Shown here: piece after piece, positions 10,785 through 23,411 of the stretch | Numbering within the stretch: the first letter of the stretch is position 1 | Layout of the letters: each line of letters begins with the position of its first letter | NCBI GenBank assembly: GCA_039696685.1 | Contig: CP155566.1 | Span: 620,001 to 684,000 of the forward strand | From: Vibrio sp. CDRSL-10 TSBA | GTDB lineage: Bacteria > Pseudomonadota > Gammaproteobacteria > Enterobacterales > Vibrionaceae | Length of the DNA: 64,000 nt | Reading direction: 5' to 3' | The notes under the pieces: model-generated | Told to the model about the DNA's origin: nothing | The model's input: only the letters and a program-made list of their open reading frames with translations | The model's database searches: none | Program-made: the position numbers and the translations under genes

Positions 10785-13700
10785 TTATTGTGCTTGAACG
10801 CGCAGTTCTGCAGAGCTGCGGCTTTGGTGACCGAGCAGGGTCTGTAGATCCGCAGACTGAGGTTTAATTAAGTAGAACTTCGGAATCCATTCATCAAAGT
10901 TCGCGAGAATGTTTTCAGCATGCACTGAACCGGTTTCTTCCAGGTGCTCGGCGATCAGGCCACGCAGATGCTCCTGGTGGATGTACAGTTCGTCCAGTGA
11001 CAGTGCTTCGACCGATTCGTCATTGACGCGGCCCTGGAAGTCACCGTTTCTCATCCAGTACATAAGCAAAACCACCGGTCATACCGGCACCGAAGTTAAC
11101 TCCGGTTGCGCCCAGAATCGCGACGATACCGCCAGTCATGTATTCACAGGCGTTGTCGCCCGCGCCTTCGATAACCGCGATGGTGCCTGAGTTACGTACG
11201 CCGAAACGTTCGCCCGCTTTACCTGCAGCAAACAGTTTGCCGCCGGTTGCGCCGTACAGACAGGTGTTACCGACAATGGTCGCTTCGTTACAGGTAAACG
11301 CAGTACCCAGATGCGGTTTGATCACAATCTTACCGCCGGCCATGCCTTTACCGACATAGTCGTTGGCATCACCTGTCAGGTACAGCTCTACGCCACCGGC
11401 GTTCCATACCCCGAATGACTGACCCGCGGTGCCTTGCAGCACAACTTTGATCGGGTTAGCGGCCATACCGGCGTTGCCGTAACGTTTGGCAATTTCACCC
11501 GACAGACGCGCGCCGACCGAGCGGTCAGTGTTGATCACATCATAGTACAGTTCAGTCGACTGCTGGTTTTCAACCGCTTGCAGCGCATCTTCCACGATCT
11601 TCTGGTTCAGTACGCCTTTATCAAACGGTGTGTTTGGCTGAGTGCAGTACAGCGGCAGATTCTCCGGCGAGACCGGGGCTTCCAGAATGCCGGATAAGTC
11701 CAGCTTGCTCTGTTTCGCAGTCATGCCCTGCACGGTTTCCAGCAGGTCAGTACGGCCAATCAGGTCAGTCAGTTTCTCAACGCCCAGCTCAGCCAGATAA
11801 CCACGAACTTCTTCGGCAATGCCGGTGAAGTAGTTGATGACCATTTCCGGCAGACCTTTGAAGTAGTCGCGGCGCAGGGTTTCATCCTGAGTCGCAACAC
11901 CGGTCGCACAGTTGTTGAGGTGACAGATACGCAGGAATTTACAACCCATCGCCACCATAGGACCGGTACCGAAACCAAAGCTTTCTGCACCGAGAATGGC
12001 ACCTTTGATTACGTCCAGACCAGTTTTCAGGCCACCGTCCACCTGCAGGCGGATTTTGTGGCGCAGACCGTTGGCCACCAGAGCCTGCTGCGTTTCTGCC
12101 AGACCAAGCTCCCAAGGGCTGCCGGCGTATTTAACTGACGTCAGCGGGCTGGCTGCGGTACCACCGTCATAACCTGAGATGGTGATAAGGTCTGCATAGG
12201 CTTTAGCCACACCGGTCGCGATGGTGCCGACACCTGGTTCAGAAACCAGTTTGACCGATACCAGCGCCTGCGGGTTGACCTGTTTCAGGTCAAAGATCAG
12301 CTGGGCTAAGTCTTCAATCGAGTAAATATCGTGGTGAGGCGGCGGTGAAATCAGCGTCACGCCCTGCACGGAATAACGCAGTTTGGCGATTTCCGCCGTC
12401 ACTTTGTGACCCGGCAGCTGACCACCTTCACCCGGCTTCGCGCCTTGTGCCACTTTAATCTGCAGCACGTCAGCATTAGTCAGGTAATGCGGTGTGACAC
12501 CAAAACGGCCGGAGGCGACCTGTTTGATGCGCGAGTTACGCTCAGTACCAAAACGGCGCGGGTCTTCACCACCTTCACCTGAGTTGGAGTGACCGCCGAT
12601 ACGGTTCATGGCGGTTGCCAGCGCTTCGTGCGCTTCCGGACTCAGCGCGCCGATAGACATCGCTGCGGAATCGAAACGTTTGAACAGCTCAGTGGCCGGT
12701 TCAATCTGCTCCAGCGGCAGTGGCTTGTCGGATTTTTTCAGTTTCATCAGGTCGCGCAGCATGGCTGGCGGACGCTGGTTAACTTGTTGGGCAAACTCAG
12801 CGTAATCGCTGCTTGCGCCGGATTTAACCGCTTTTTGCAGTGTGCCGACCACGTCCGGGTTGTAGGCGTGGTATTCGCCGCCGTGAACGTATTTGAGCAG
12901 ACCACCGTGTTCAACGGTTTTACGTTTGGTCCACGCTTTGCGTGACAGGTTGAACAGATCCTGCTGGAAGTCTTCAAAGTTCGCGCCCTGAATACGGGTC
13001 GCGACGCCTTTAAAGCACAGCTCCACGATGTCCGTGTGCAGACCGACTGCTTCAAACAGCTGTGAACAGCGGTAAGAGGCGACAGTCGAGATGCCCATTT
13101 TAGACATGATCTTGTACAGACCTTTGTTGATGCCGTACTGGTAGTTCTGCATCGCGTCGCGGTAGCTCTTATCCAGTACGCCGTCATCGACCATTTTTCC
13201 GACCACTTCGTACGCCAGGTACGGGTAGACAGCCGTGGCACCAAAGCCAATCAGGACCGCAAACTGGTGCGGGTCACGCGCGGTGGCGGTTTCAACAATA
13301 ATGTTGGCATCACAACGCAGGTTCGCTTCAACCAGGCGGGTTTGCACTGCGCCAACTGCCATTGCAGCCGGAATCGGCAGTTTGCCCTGGGTCAGCGCGC
13401 GATCCGACAGCACGATCAGTACTGTGCCTTCGCGCACCACTTGTTCGGCTTTATCACACAGCTCAAGCAGGGCCTGTTTCAGGTCTTGCTGCTGCGGATC
13501 AAAGTTGATGTCGAGAATCGTATTGCGGTAATGCTGGTCACTCAGCGTCAGCAGCTGCTGCATGTCTGAGTAAAGCAGGACCGGTGAATCGAAGGTCACA
13601 CGGTGTGCGTGGCCATCGGTTTCGTTAAAGACGTTCATCTCCTGACCGATACTGGTCGCCAGAGACATGACGTGTTTTTCACGCAGCGGGTCGATCGGCG

Positions 13701-15249
13701 GGTTGGTGACCTGGGCAAATTTCTGACGGAAATAGTCAGTCAGCAGGCGCTCTTTAGAAGAGAGTACCGCCATCGGGGTGTCATCACCCATAGAGCCGAC
13801 CGCTTCCTGGCCCATATCGGCCATGACGCGCAGCACCTGATCCACTTCTTCACGGGTAACCGCAAACTGTTTCTGGTAAGTGTTGAGCTGATCTTCATCG
13901 AAGTTGCGCTCACCGACCTGATCATCCGGCAATTCCGCAAAGGTTTTCAGCGGGTAGACGTTATTTTTCATCCACTCGCGGTACGGGTGACGGCTTTTCA
14001 GATCGTTATCGATCTCGGCTGATTGCCACAGTTTGCCTTTGCGGGTGTCAATGACCAGCAGTTCGCCCGGACCAACACGGCCTTTCTCGGCCACTTCATC
14101 CGGTGCATAATCCCAGATACCCACTTCAGAGGCCAGGGTGATCAGCTTGTCTTTAGTGATCACGTAGCGCGCCGGACGCAGACCGTTACGGTCAAGGTTA
14201 CACGCTGCGTAGCGGCCGTCAGACAGAACGATACCCGCCGGGCCATCCCACGGCTCCATGTGTTTGGAGTTAAAATCGTAGAACGCGCGCAGATCGTCGT
14301 CCATATCCGGGTGATTCTGCCATGCTGGCGGCACAAGCATACGCATGGCACGGAAGATATCCATACCACCGGCCAGGAACAGATCCAGCATGTTATCCAG
14401 GCTGGACGAGTCAGAACCGGTTTCGTTGACGAACGGTGCGGCACTCTTCAGATCCGGCAGCAGCGGAGAAGAGAACTTGTACGCGCGGGCGCGGGCCCAC
14501 TGACGGTTACCTTCGATGGTGTTGATCTCACCGTTGTGCGCCAGATAGCGGAACGGCTGAGCCAGCGGCCAGCGAGGTTGCGTGTTGGTTGAGAAACGCT
14601 GGTGGAACAGACAGATGGCTGATTCCATGCGCAGGTCTGCCAGATCCAGATAGAAACGTGGCAGGTCCGCCGGCATACACAAGCCTTTGTAAACAATGAC
14701 CTGAGTTGATAGCGAACAGATGTAGAAATCTTTGTCTTCGGTGATCTGTTTTTCGATGCGACGACGGGCGATGTACAGGCGGCGTTCAATATCACGCTCG
14801 CGCCAGCCAGCCGGGGCAGAAATGAAGACTTGTTGAATATCAGGCAGGGATTCCGCGGCGATCGGACCCAGTACCTTTGGATTGGTTGGTACGGTACGCC
14901 ATCCGGATACCGTGAGTGTTTCTTGCGCCAGCTCTTTATTAATGATGTCGCGCGCAGTCTGCGCTTTAACAGGATCTCTGCTCAGGAAGATCATACCAAC
15001 CGCGTATTGCTTACCCAGCTTCCAGTGCTGTTCTTCAGCCATCAGGCGCAGGTAAGAATCGGGTTTTTGTAGCAGGAGACCACAGCCATCACCGGTTTTT
15101 CCATCGGCAGCAATACCGCCACGGTGAGTCATGCGATCGAGAGCAGAAATCGCGGTGCGAACCAATTTATGACTAGCCTGACCTTCCATGTGCGCGATCA
15201 AGCCGAATCCACAGTTGTCTTTCTCAAGACTTGGATCATATAGAGCCAT
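10785..15249 (-). CDS. gltB: Glutamate synthase large subunit, enteric-type operon (one-base frameshift)
   Basis: Large (alpha) subunit of glutamate synthase, converting glutamine plus 2-oxoglutarate into two glutamates. Order: class II amidotransferase domain beginning [10 protein letters not shown] (Cys is expected to become the N-terminal nucleophile after removal of a short propeptide), central domain, FMN-binding synthase domain with the Fe-S cysteine cluster ([15 protein letters not shown]), and the beta-helix GltB C-domain. Near the 3' end the minus strand reads GAGAAACGG for expected GAGAACGG (extra base at 11047-11049), which would stop the chain at 1402 residues. With the base dropped the protein reads VLDENGDFQGR and reaches 1487 residues, the usual size. 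This is the type closest to E. coli GltB. Confidence 0.94.
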
Positions 15250-15553
15250 TGCAATTCTCCCTTTTGCTTCTCTGTCATCCAGACAGTAAATGACTAACTA
15301 TTCGTTCGTATTGTTATAATTTAAATAATTATGAAAATTAAGTGACTAAAAACTTAACAATTCGAGACAGTCTATTTATCACTGAATTCACAACCTATAG
15401 CTTATTGTGAAAAAGGTCAAGTTTTTGGTGAATAATCATGTCTGTCAGCTATTTACCAGCTATTACTCTGTTAATTATCAATAAATTCAAATAGATAGTG
15501 AGTGTGGTGTTACAGCTTTTTAACAAATAACTCTCAATGGATGAGAATCACAT
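15250..15553. other. Upstream region of the enteric-type gltBD operon
   Basis: About 300 AT-rich bases between the gltB start and the terminator of the second gltBD operon. It should hold the gltB promoter on the minus strand. I see no clear -10/-35 pair or recognisable operator, and no open frame of note. Confidence 0.5.
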
Positions 15554-15580
15554 AAAAAAGGCTAGCAGAGACTGCTAGCC
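15554..15580 (-). terminator. Terminator after the second gltBD operon
   Basis: Minus-strand stem GGCTAGCAG / CTGCTAGCC with a 3-base loop and six T after it. It follows the gltD stop at 15666. Confidence 0.9.
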
Positions 15581-15616
15581 AAATAGGAACTATAGGAAGG
15601 ATTTTATGATATCTAT

Positions 15617-15655
15617 ATTAAGGCTCGCAGAGAATTGCTTCTGTCGAGCCTTAAT
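15617..15655 (-). terminator. Additional hairpin just after gltD of the second operon
   Basis: An 11-bp inverted repeat (ATTAAGGCTCG / CGAGCCTTAAT) enclosing 17 bases lies between the gltD stop and the terminator at 15554-15580. It lacks a strong T-run, so it may protect the 3' end or act as the first of two tandem stops. Confidence 0.6.
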
Positions 15656-15665
15656 TTCTGGACTT

Positions 15666-17136
15666 TTATGCTGAAAGCATCAGTGAGTCCGCTTTTGCCT
15701 CTAAATGGGTATTACCCATCAGGTAAGCGTCAACCGCACGGGCAGATTCACGGCCTTCGTTGATACAACGCACTACCAGAGACTGGCCGGTACGCATATC
15801 GCCTGCAGCGAATACGCCTTTTTGGTTGGTGGCGAAATCCTGGGTCGCTACGTTGCCGCGCTCATCCAGTTTAATGTCCAGCTGAGCCAGCACGCCGTGT
15901 GGTTCCGGATGCAGGAAGCCCATTGCCAGGAACGCCATATCACAAGGGATAACACGTTCACTGCCCGCGACTTCTTCAAAGCCCGGACGTTCGCCAGGTG
16001 CAGCGTCTTTCCACACGATATCTGCAATGCGCAGACCGGTGACTTCGCCTTTATCGTTGCCGATAAATTCTTTGGTCAGAATGTTCCAGTGACGCTCACA
16101 GCCTTCTTCATGTGAAGTTGAGGTGCGCAGAATCATCGGGTATTGCGGCCAAGGCATGTTCGCCGGGCGTTTTTCCGGTGGCATCGGCATGATTTCCACC
16201 TGAGTGATGCTGGCTGCGCCGTGACGGTTGGAAGTACCGACACAGTCAGAACCGGTATCACCACCACCGATCACGACCACATGCTTACCTTTGGCGTGAA
16301 TTTCTTCCGTCTTCAGGTCCATGTTGTTAGCGCGGCGGTTGTTCTGACCCAGGAAACTGCATTGCGAAGTACACGCCATTCAGTTCGCGGCCCGGAATCG
16401 GCAGGTCACGTGGAACGGTTGAGCCACCGGTCAGCAGTACGGCATCAAATTCCTGACGCAGTTGCTGAGCGTTCACATCGACGCCGATGTGCTGGTTCAC
16501 TGCAAACTTCACGCCGGCTTCAGCCATCAGATTAATCTTACGATCGATGACATCCATGCTCAGTTTGAAATCAGGGATACCAAAGCGCAGCAGACCACCG
16601 ACTTTCTCATCACGTTCAAACACCGTCACTTCGTGGCCGGCACTGTTAAGCTGCTCGGCTGCGGACAGGCCCGCCGGGCCTGAACCGATGATCGCCACTT
16701 TCTTACCAGTGCGGCTGCGTGGTGTTTTCGGTTTGGCGTAACCCTCTTGGTAGGCACGCTCCACGATGGTCTTCTCGATGTTACAGATGGTGATCGGGTC
16801 CTGGTTAATGCCCAGAACACACGCACTTTCACACGGAGCAGGACACACACGACCGGTAAACTCCGGGAAGTTGTTGGTCGAGCTCAGAATGTTCCATGCT
16901 TCTTCCCAGCTGTCACGATACACCGCATCGTTAAACTCAGGAATGATGTTACCAATCGGGCAGCCGTTATGACAAAACGGCACGCCACAGTCCATACAAC
17001 GGGATGACTGTTCATTAATCTTGCTGCCAAACTCTTCGTTCAGAACAAACTCTTTGTTGTTCTGAATCCGTTGTGCCGGGTCGATCTTCTGTGGTAGTTC
17101 ACGACCAAATTCTAAAAATCCAGTAGGCTTACCCAT
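15666..17136 (-). CDS. gltD: Glutamate synthase small subunit, second operon (one-base frameshift)
   Basis: Second GltD paralogue, partner of the adjacent second GltB. It has the Fe-S cysteines ([26 protein letters not shown]), the FAD motif [12 protein letters not shown] and the NADPH motif [10 protein letters not shown]. The frame is lost at 16353-16357, where the minus strand reads CAGTTTCCTGG for expected CAGTTCCTGG. Dropping one T gives [14 protein letters not shown] and a 489-residue chain, the normal size of this GltD class. Its ATG shares one base with the gltB stop (TAATG), so the two are translationally coupled. Confidence 0.93.
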
Positions 17137-20100
17137 TACACTGCCTCCGCTTCTGCTGTTGCTGCTGCTTCCTGACGCTGCTTCAGTACCGCTTTGTAAT
17201 CACGCGGCATGACCTTAACCATATCGGCCAGGTTATCTTCGAAGTTGTCCAGGAACGCTTGTGCAACGTCACTTCCTGTGAACTCTACATGTTTGGTCAG
17301 CATCTCTTTCAGGAGTGCTTTGTCTTCGGCTTCGATCGGATCCAGATCCACCAGTTCCGCATTGAGCTTGGTTTCGAAGTCGCCTGACTTGTTCCACACG
17401 TAGGCGGTACCGCCACTCATACCTGCGGCGAAGTTACGTCCGGTTGCGCCCAGAATCACAGCCACACCACCAGTCATGTATTCACAGCCGTGGTCACCCA
17501 CGCCTTCAACCACAACTTTGGCGCCTGAGTTACGCACACAGAAACGCTCACCTGCCAGACCACGGATGTAAGACTCACCTGAGGTCGCGCCGTAGAAACA
17601 GACGTTACCGACTACGATGTTGTCCTGAGCAACCAGGCTGGAGTTGCGATCCGGATACAGAACCAGCGTACCGCCGGACAGACCTTTACCCCAGTAGTCG
17701 TTGGCATCGCCTTCGACTTCGAACTTAACGCCTTTGGTCAGGAAGGCACCGAATGACTGACCTGCGCTACCGTTGAACTTGACGTTCATTGGCTGCGGCA
17801 GACCGGCATCTTTGTACACTTTCGAAATTTCATTCGACAGCATGGTACCGGTACTGCGGTCGGTGTTGATGATCGGCAATTCCGCTTGAACTGCCTGGCC
17901 GCTTTCCAGCGCCGGTTTGGCAATTTCGATCAACTGGCGATCCAGCACGCTTTCCAACTGGTGGTTCTGCTGAGTCTGACAGTGGATACCGTCGCCGGCA
18001 CGTGGCGGCTCGATAAACAGCAGGGTCGACAGATCCAGGTTTCTTATACTTCCAGTGGCCGACTTCTTCGCGCACTTTCAGTTTCTGTGCCTGACCGACC
18101 ATCTCATTGATGGTGCGGAAGCCCAGCTCAGCCATGATTTCACGCAGACCTTGCGCCATGTACTGGAAGAAGGTCACTACGTCTTCTACGCGGCCGTCAA
18201 AGCGCTCACGCAGGGTCTTGTTCTGGGTTGCGATACCAACCGGACAGGTGTTTTTATGACACTTACGCATCATGATACAGCCTTCAACCACCAGGGCGGC
18301 CGTCGCCACACCCCATTCCTCTGCACCCAGCAGAGTCGCGATAGCGATGTCGCGTGGTGTTTTCATCTGGCCGTCAGCCTGAACCACGATACGGTTACGC
18401 AGACCGTTTTTCAGCAGGGTCTGGTGTGCTTCAGCCAGACCCAGTTCCCACGGCAGACCCGTGTGACGGATGGATGAAATTGGTGATGCACCAGTACCAC
18501 CATCGTGACCGGCAATCAGCACGACGTCAGCTTTCGCTTTCGCCACACCAGAGGCAATCGTACCGACGCCTGCGCCGGAAACCAGCTTCACGTTGACACG
18601 GCCTTTACGGTTGGCGTTTTTCAGATCGTAGATCAGCTGCGCCAAGTCCTCGATAGAGTAGATATCGTGGTGCGGCGGTGGCGAGATCAGACCGACGCCC
18701 GGAGTGGAGTGACGGGTTGCACCGATCCAGTCATCGACTTTATCGCCCGGCAGCTGACCACCTTCACCCGGTTTCGCGCCCTGCGCCATCTTGATCTGAA
18801 TCTCTTCAGAGTTGGTCAGGTAGTAAGAGGTTACGCCGAAACGGCCTGACGCGACCTGTTTGATCGCTGAGCGTTCCCAGTCGCCGTTCTCTTTTGGCGT
18901 GAAGCGGATTGGGTCTTCACCACCTTCACCTGAGTTCGATTTCGCGCCCAGACGGTTCATGGCCACGGCCAGAGTCGAGTGCGCTTCGTAGGAGATAGAA
19001 CCGAACGACATCGCACCGGTCGCGAAACGTTTCACGATGCTTTCGATAGATTCCACTTCTTCAATCGGAATTGAACCGGCCGGATTCTTAACGAAGTCCA
19101 GTTGGCTGCGCAGCGTCACGGCTTTGTCGCCCTGACGGTCGACTTCCGCGGCATACTGTTTGAACTGAGCAAAATCTTTGTTACGGGTCGATTTTTGCAG
19201 CAGGTGGATGGTTTCCGGGTTAAACAGGTGTTTTTCACCACGCTGTTTCCACTGGTAAACACCGCCCACATCCAGAATTTGCAGCGGGATTTCACGGGTC
19301 GGGTAACCGACACGGTGACGAACCAGCACTTCTTTGGCGATATCATCCAGCGTCATGCCCTGGATACGGGTCACAGTGCCGGTGAAGAATTTATCCACCA
19401 CGGCTTTGCTGATACCCAGCGCTTCAAAGACTTGTGCGCCGCTGTACGACTGCAGGGTAGAGATACCCATTTTCGAGAAGATCTTCAGCAGGCCGCCGTT
19501 GATGCCTTTGCGGTAGTTGTCGAAGTACTGCTCAACAGAAACGTCGGCATCAAGTTTCTTGACGCGCTGCAGATCAACGATGGTCTCGGTAACCAGGTAC
19601 GGGTTCACCGCGTTGGCGCCGTAACCGACCAGAGTCGCAAAGTGGTGGGTTTCACGTGCATCACCGGTTTCAACCACGATGCCACATTTAGCACGCAGAC
19701 CTTTACGGATCAGGTGGTGGTGCACCGCACCGACTGCCAGCATGGCCGGAATCGCAGCGTGGTTTGAGTTCACCGCGCGGTCAGTCAGAACGATGATCGA
19801 GTAGCCGTCAACCACGGCATCTTCCGCGTACTGACAGATACGTTTCAGCGCGCGTTCCAGTTTACCGGCGTCTTCGCTGGCCTGGAATACGATGTCGAGG
19901 GTTTTCGCCTGCAGGTGCTCGTTGTCGATGGCACGCAGTTTTTCCAGCTCGGCGTTAGAGATAACCGGAGATTCCAGCTCAACTTTACGGCAGTGAGCCG
20001 GGCTTTCTGCCAGCAGGTTCTGGTCGCGACCAATGTAGGTATTGAGCGACATCACCATACGCTCACGGATCGGGTCGATCGGCGGGTTGGTGACCTGAGC

Positions 20101-21676
20101 AAACAGCTGCTTGAAGTAGTTAGACAGATGCTGTGACTGATGTGACAGCACGGCAACCGGCCAGTCCGCACCCATAGAACCAAGCGGTTCGTACGCGGTT
20201 TTCGCCAGAGTCAGGATGATGTCGTTGACTTCTTCGCTGCTGACACCGAAAGATTGCTGACGGTGCAGCAGACGCTCCGGTGAAGGCTGGCTGTGGACGT
20301 TGTCTGAAGCCGGCAGTTTTTTCAGGCTCAGCAGGTTGTCTTCCACCCATTTCTGGTATGGCTGAGCATTGGCGATGCCATCTTTGACTTCTTCATCAGA
20401 GATGATGCGACCTTGTTCCAGGTCAGCGACGAAGATACGGCCTGGTTGCAGACGACCACGGTGTTCAACGTTTTCCGGAGCGATTTCAACCACGCCGGAC
20501 TCGGATGCCATGATCAGGAAATCGTCTTTGGTCACGGTATAACGTGACGGACGCAGACCGTTACGGTCCAGAGTTGCACCAACCTGGACGCCGTCGGTAA
20601 AGCACACCGAAGCCGGGCCGTCCCACGGTTCCATCACGTTGGCGTGGAACTGGTAGAAAGCGCGACGCTTCGGATCCATGTTTTTGTTTTCCTGCCACGC
20701 TTCCGGAATCATCATCATCAGGGCGTGTGGCAGGCTGCGGCCTGACAGTACCAGCAGTTCCAGCACCATATCGAAGCTGGCTGAGTCTGATCCGCCTTCC
20801 TGACAGATTGGCAGCAGCATGTCGATTTCGGCCTGAGTGAACAGATCCGATTGCAGAATCGCTTCGCGTGCCTTCATCCAGTTCAGGTTACCGCGCACGG
20901 TGTTGATTTCACCGTTGTGAGCAATGTAACGGAAAGGCTGCGCCAGGCGCCATTTAGGGAATGTATTGGTAGAGAAGCGCGAGTGAACCAGCGCCAGCGC
21001 GGTCACCATAGTCGGGTTTCTGCAGATCGAGGAAGTACTGTGGTACCTGCTCGGTGGTCAGCTGACCTTTGTACACCAGAGTCTTGTAAGACAGTGAGTT
21101 GATGTAGAAATCGTCGCCGATATTCGACACGCTTTCCAGACACACACGTACGGTGTAGTTACGCAGAACGTACAGTTTACGCTCCAGTTCGTCCGCGCTC
21201 ATGCCCGGACCACCGGAAATAAACACGTGCTCGAATTGCGGTTCCGTGCTCAGCGGGTCTGCACCCAACATTGAGTTGTCGGTTGGCAGAACGCGATAAC
21301 CGATCACGTCCAGATCCAGGCGCTTGGCATTGCGCTCGAGGATTTCACGACATTGTGCACGTTTGTCTGCATCTTTCGGGAACAGTACTACACCCACGCC
21401 GTATTTATCGAACGCCGGTAGTTTGATACCCAGTTTAACCGCTTCTTCCAGCAGAAACTCGTGTGGTTTTTGCAGCAAGATACCTGCACCATCACCGCTG
21501 CACGGGTCACAACCCTGGCCGCCACGGTGTTCCATACGTGCCAGCATATCCAGTGCCTGAGTCACGACTTGGTGAGATTTACGGTTCTTCAGATGAGCAA
21601 CAAAACCGATACCGCATGCGTCATGCTCCAATTCCGGAGTATAAAGACCGTGCGAACTTTGCTCTTGATCTACCAT
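17136..21676 (-). CDS. gltB: Glutamate synthase large subunit, second type (two one-base frameshifts)
   Basis: A different glutamate synthase large subunit from its neighbour: it opens [21 protein letters not shown], the form common outside the enterics, with the class II amidotransferase Cys in DACGIG. Synthase domain ([20 protein letters not shown]), Fe-S cysteines ([15 protein letters not shown]) and GltB C-domain follow. Two frameshifts occur: at 21016-21020 (minus strand CAGAAACCC for expected CAGAACCC, restoring [20 protein letters not shown]) and at 18039-18043 (AAGAAACCTG for AAGAACCTG, restoring [16 protein letters not shown]). Repaired length is 1512 residues, as expected. ATG at 21676 has an AGGA 8 bases upstream. 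Both breaks carry the GAAC-to-GAAAC signature. Confidence 0.93.
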
Positions 21677-22214
21677 AGATACATCCTTCCAGTTCAAGCG
21701 GACACAATTAAGCCAAGGCAAGCCCCAGCTGTGTATCCTGTCCTTTAATTGTTATGAATCTAAACCAGTCAGTGTGACTGGTTCGCTTCCTTTCCGTCTC
21801 TCACAGGAAAAGTTTTGTGAGAAAAACAATCCTTAGTGATATCCCTTTTATCGAACCACTTTCCTAGTGGTTTATATAGGTAGGTGCGGGATATCACCGA
21901 TAATTCGCGAAGTTTTGTGTTGTAAACTAATCAAAAAACCACGCAAAACTGTAAGTATCCTACAATTTTGTTGCACGAAAATGCAACGAAAAGTGTCCTT
22001 TTTAGGGCGTTTTTTTTGTTTTCAATTGCATAACCTGTATAACATGAATGCAACAATAGTGAATAAAGGCCGTTTTTAATGAATGTTTATTGATTTCTGT
22101 TAGAGAAAATCTGCCGTCATGTTCCTAATATTTCAGCCAAAATTTGTAATTTAATTACACAGATCGAAGTGAGATTTATTTTCATTTATGAGTCAGGTAA
22201 AAGTGAGGGTTAAC
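21677..22214. other. Divergent intergenic region between gltB (second type) and yhcC
   Basis: About 540 AT-rich bases with no convincing gene. It must hold the minus-strand promoter for the second gltBD operon and a plus-strand promoter for yhcC. A repeated word is visible around 21970-21990 (TTGCACGAAAATGCAACGAAAAG). No operator could be named. Confidence 0.5.
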
Positions 22215-23144
22215 ATGCAACTGCACCAGTTAGTCAATACCATCGGCCAGGATCTGCAGCGCCGCTACGGCGAAAAGGTGCATAAGCTGACTCTGCACGG
22301 CGGATTCAGTTGTCCGAACCGGGACGGTACTATCGGCCGTGGCGGCTGCACCTTTTGCAACGTGGCGTCGTTTGCCGATGAGCAGAGCCAGGCCAAAAGC
22401 ATTGCCGAACAGCTGCGGGACAGGGCCGGTGAAGTGCGGCGTGCGAAGAAATACCTGGCGTATTTTCAGGCCTATACCAGCACCTATGCCGAGGTGCAGA
22501 CGCTGAAAAATATGTATGAACAGGCGCTTCAGGCGGCGGATATCGTTGGTTTGTGTGTCGGCACCCGGCCGGACTGCGTGCCGGATGCGGTACTGGAGTT
22601 GCTGGCCGGCTATGTCGCTCAGGGTTATGAAATCTGGCTCGAACTTGGCCTGCAAACCGCCAGGGAAGAGACGCTTAAGCGCATTAACCGCGGCCATGAT
22701 TTTGCCTGTTATGCCGATATTACCCGCCGCGCCCGCGCGCTGGGCATTAAAGTTTGTACCCATTTAATCGTCGGCCTGCCCAAAGAGAGCCGAGCCGATA
22801 ATCTGGCTACGCTGGAGCAGGTACTGGCGGTCGGGACCGACGGCATTAAGCTGCACGGCCTGCACATCGTTGAAGGCAGCACTATGGCGAAAGCGTGGCG
22901 TGGCGGTCGCCTGCAGGCGCCGGAGCTGGATGATTATGTCGCCACCGCCTGCGAGATGATTCGCCGCACTCCGCCTGAGGTGGTGTTTCATCGTGTCACC
23001 TCGGCTGCACGTCAGCCGACTCTCCTGGCGCCGCTGTGGTGCGAAAACCGTTGGCTGGCGATGACGGCGATCGGCCACACCCTGGATCGCGATGGCGCGC
23101 AGGGCTCTTTGCTCGGCCGGCCGTTTCATCTGCCGGAGCGTTAG
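22215..23144 (+). CDS. yhcC: Radical SAM protein YhcC (TIGR01212 type)
   Basis: Radical SAM enzyme of unknown substrate. The cluster-binding cysteines are visible near residue 30-48 (FSCPNRDGTIGRGGCTFCN, the C-x(n)-C-x2-C arrangement of this subfamily). An ATG at 22188 is in frame, but the ATG at 22215 has GAGGG 6 bases upstream, begins MQLHQLVNTIG and gives 309 residues, equal to the E. coli protein. Position between gltB and arcB is the same as in E. coli. Reaction not established. Confidence 0.93.
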   Translation: MQLHQLVNTIGQDLQRRYGEKVHKLTLHGGFSCPNRDGTIGRGGCTFCNVASFADEQSQAKSIAEQLRDRAGEVRRAKKYLAYFQAYTSTYAEVQTLKNMYEQALQAADIVGLCVGTRPDCVPDAVLELLAGYVAQGYEIWLELGLQTAREETLKRINRGHDFACYADITRRARALGIKVCTHLIVGLPKESRADNLATLEQVLAVGTDGIKLHGLHIVEGSTMAKAWRGGRLQAPELDDYVATACEMIRRTPPEVVFHRVTSAARQPTLLAPLWCENRWLAMTAIGHTLDRDGAQGSLLGRPFHLPER

Positions 23145-23411
23145 TTTCCTCTGTTGGGGCACCAGTTTTCTTCTGCCGCAGGACTCGTCTTACTCTGATA
23201 TAGCACGCGTCTTCCTTTCCCGGCATTGTAAGCGGCCGGATGCAGGCAGCGATTTTTTCCTTGCGGCTGAAATCGCTGCTCATTTCTCCGATTTCTCAAC
23301 GGGTTGTGAAGCCAATGGCTGACGTCCGGCGGTTAAACACGTTAGACTAGTCACTGCGGGCAATGGCCCCGTGCGGCCTCAAGCCGTCGAATTTTTGCTG
23401 CGGAGCATTGA

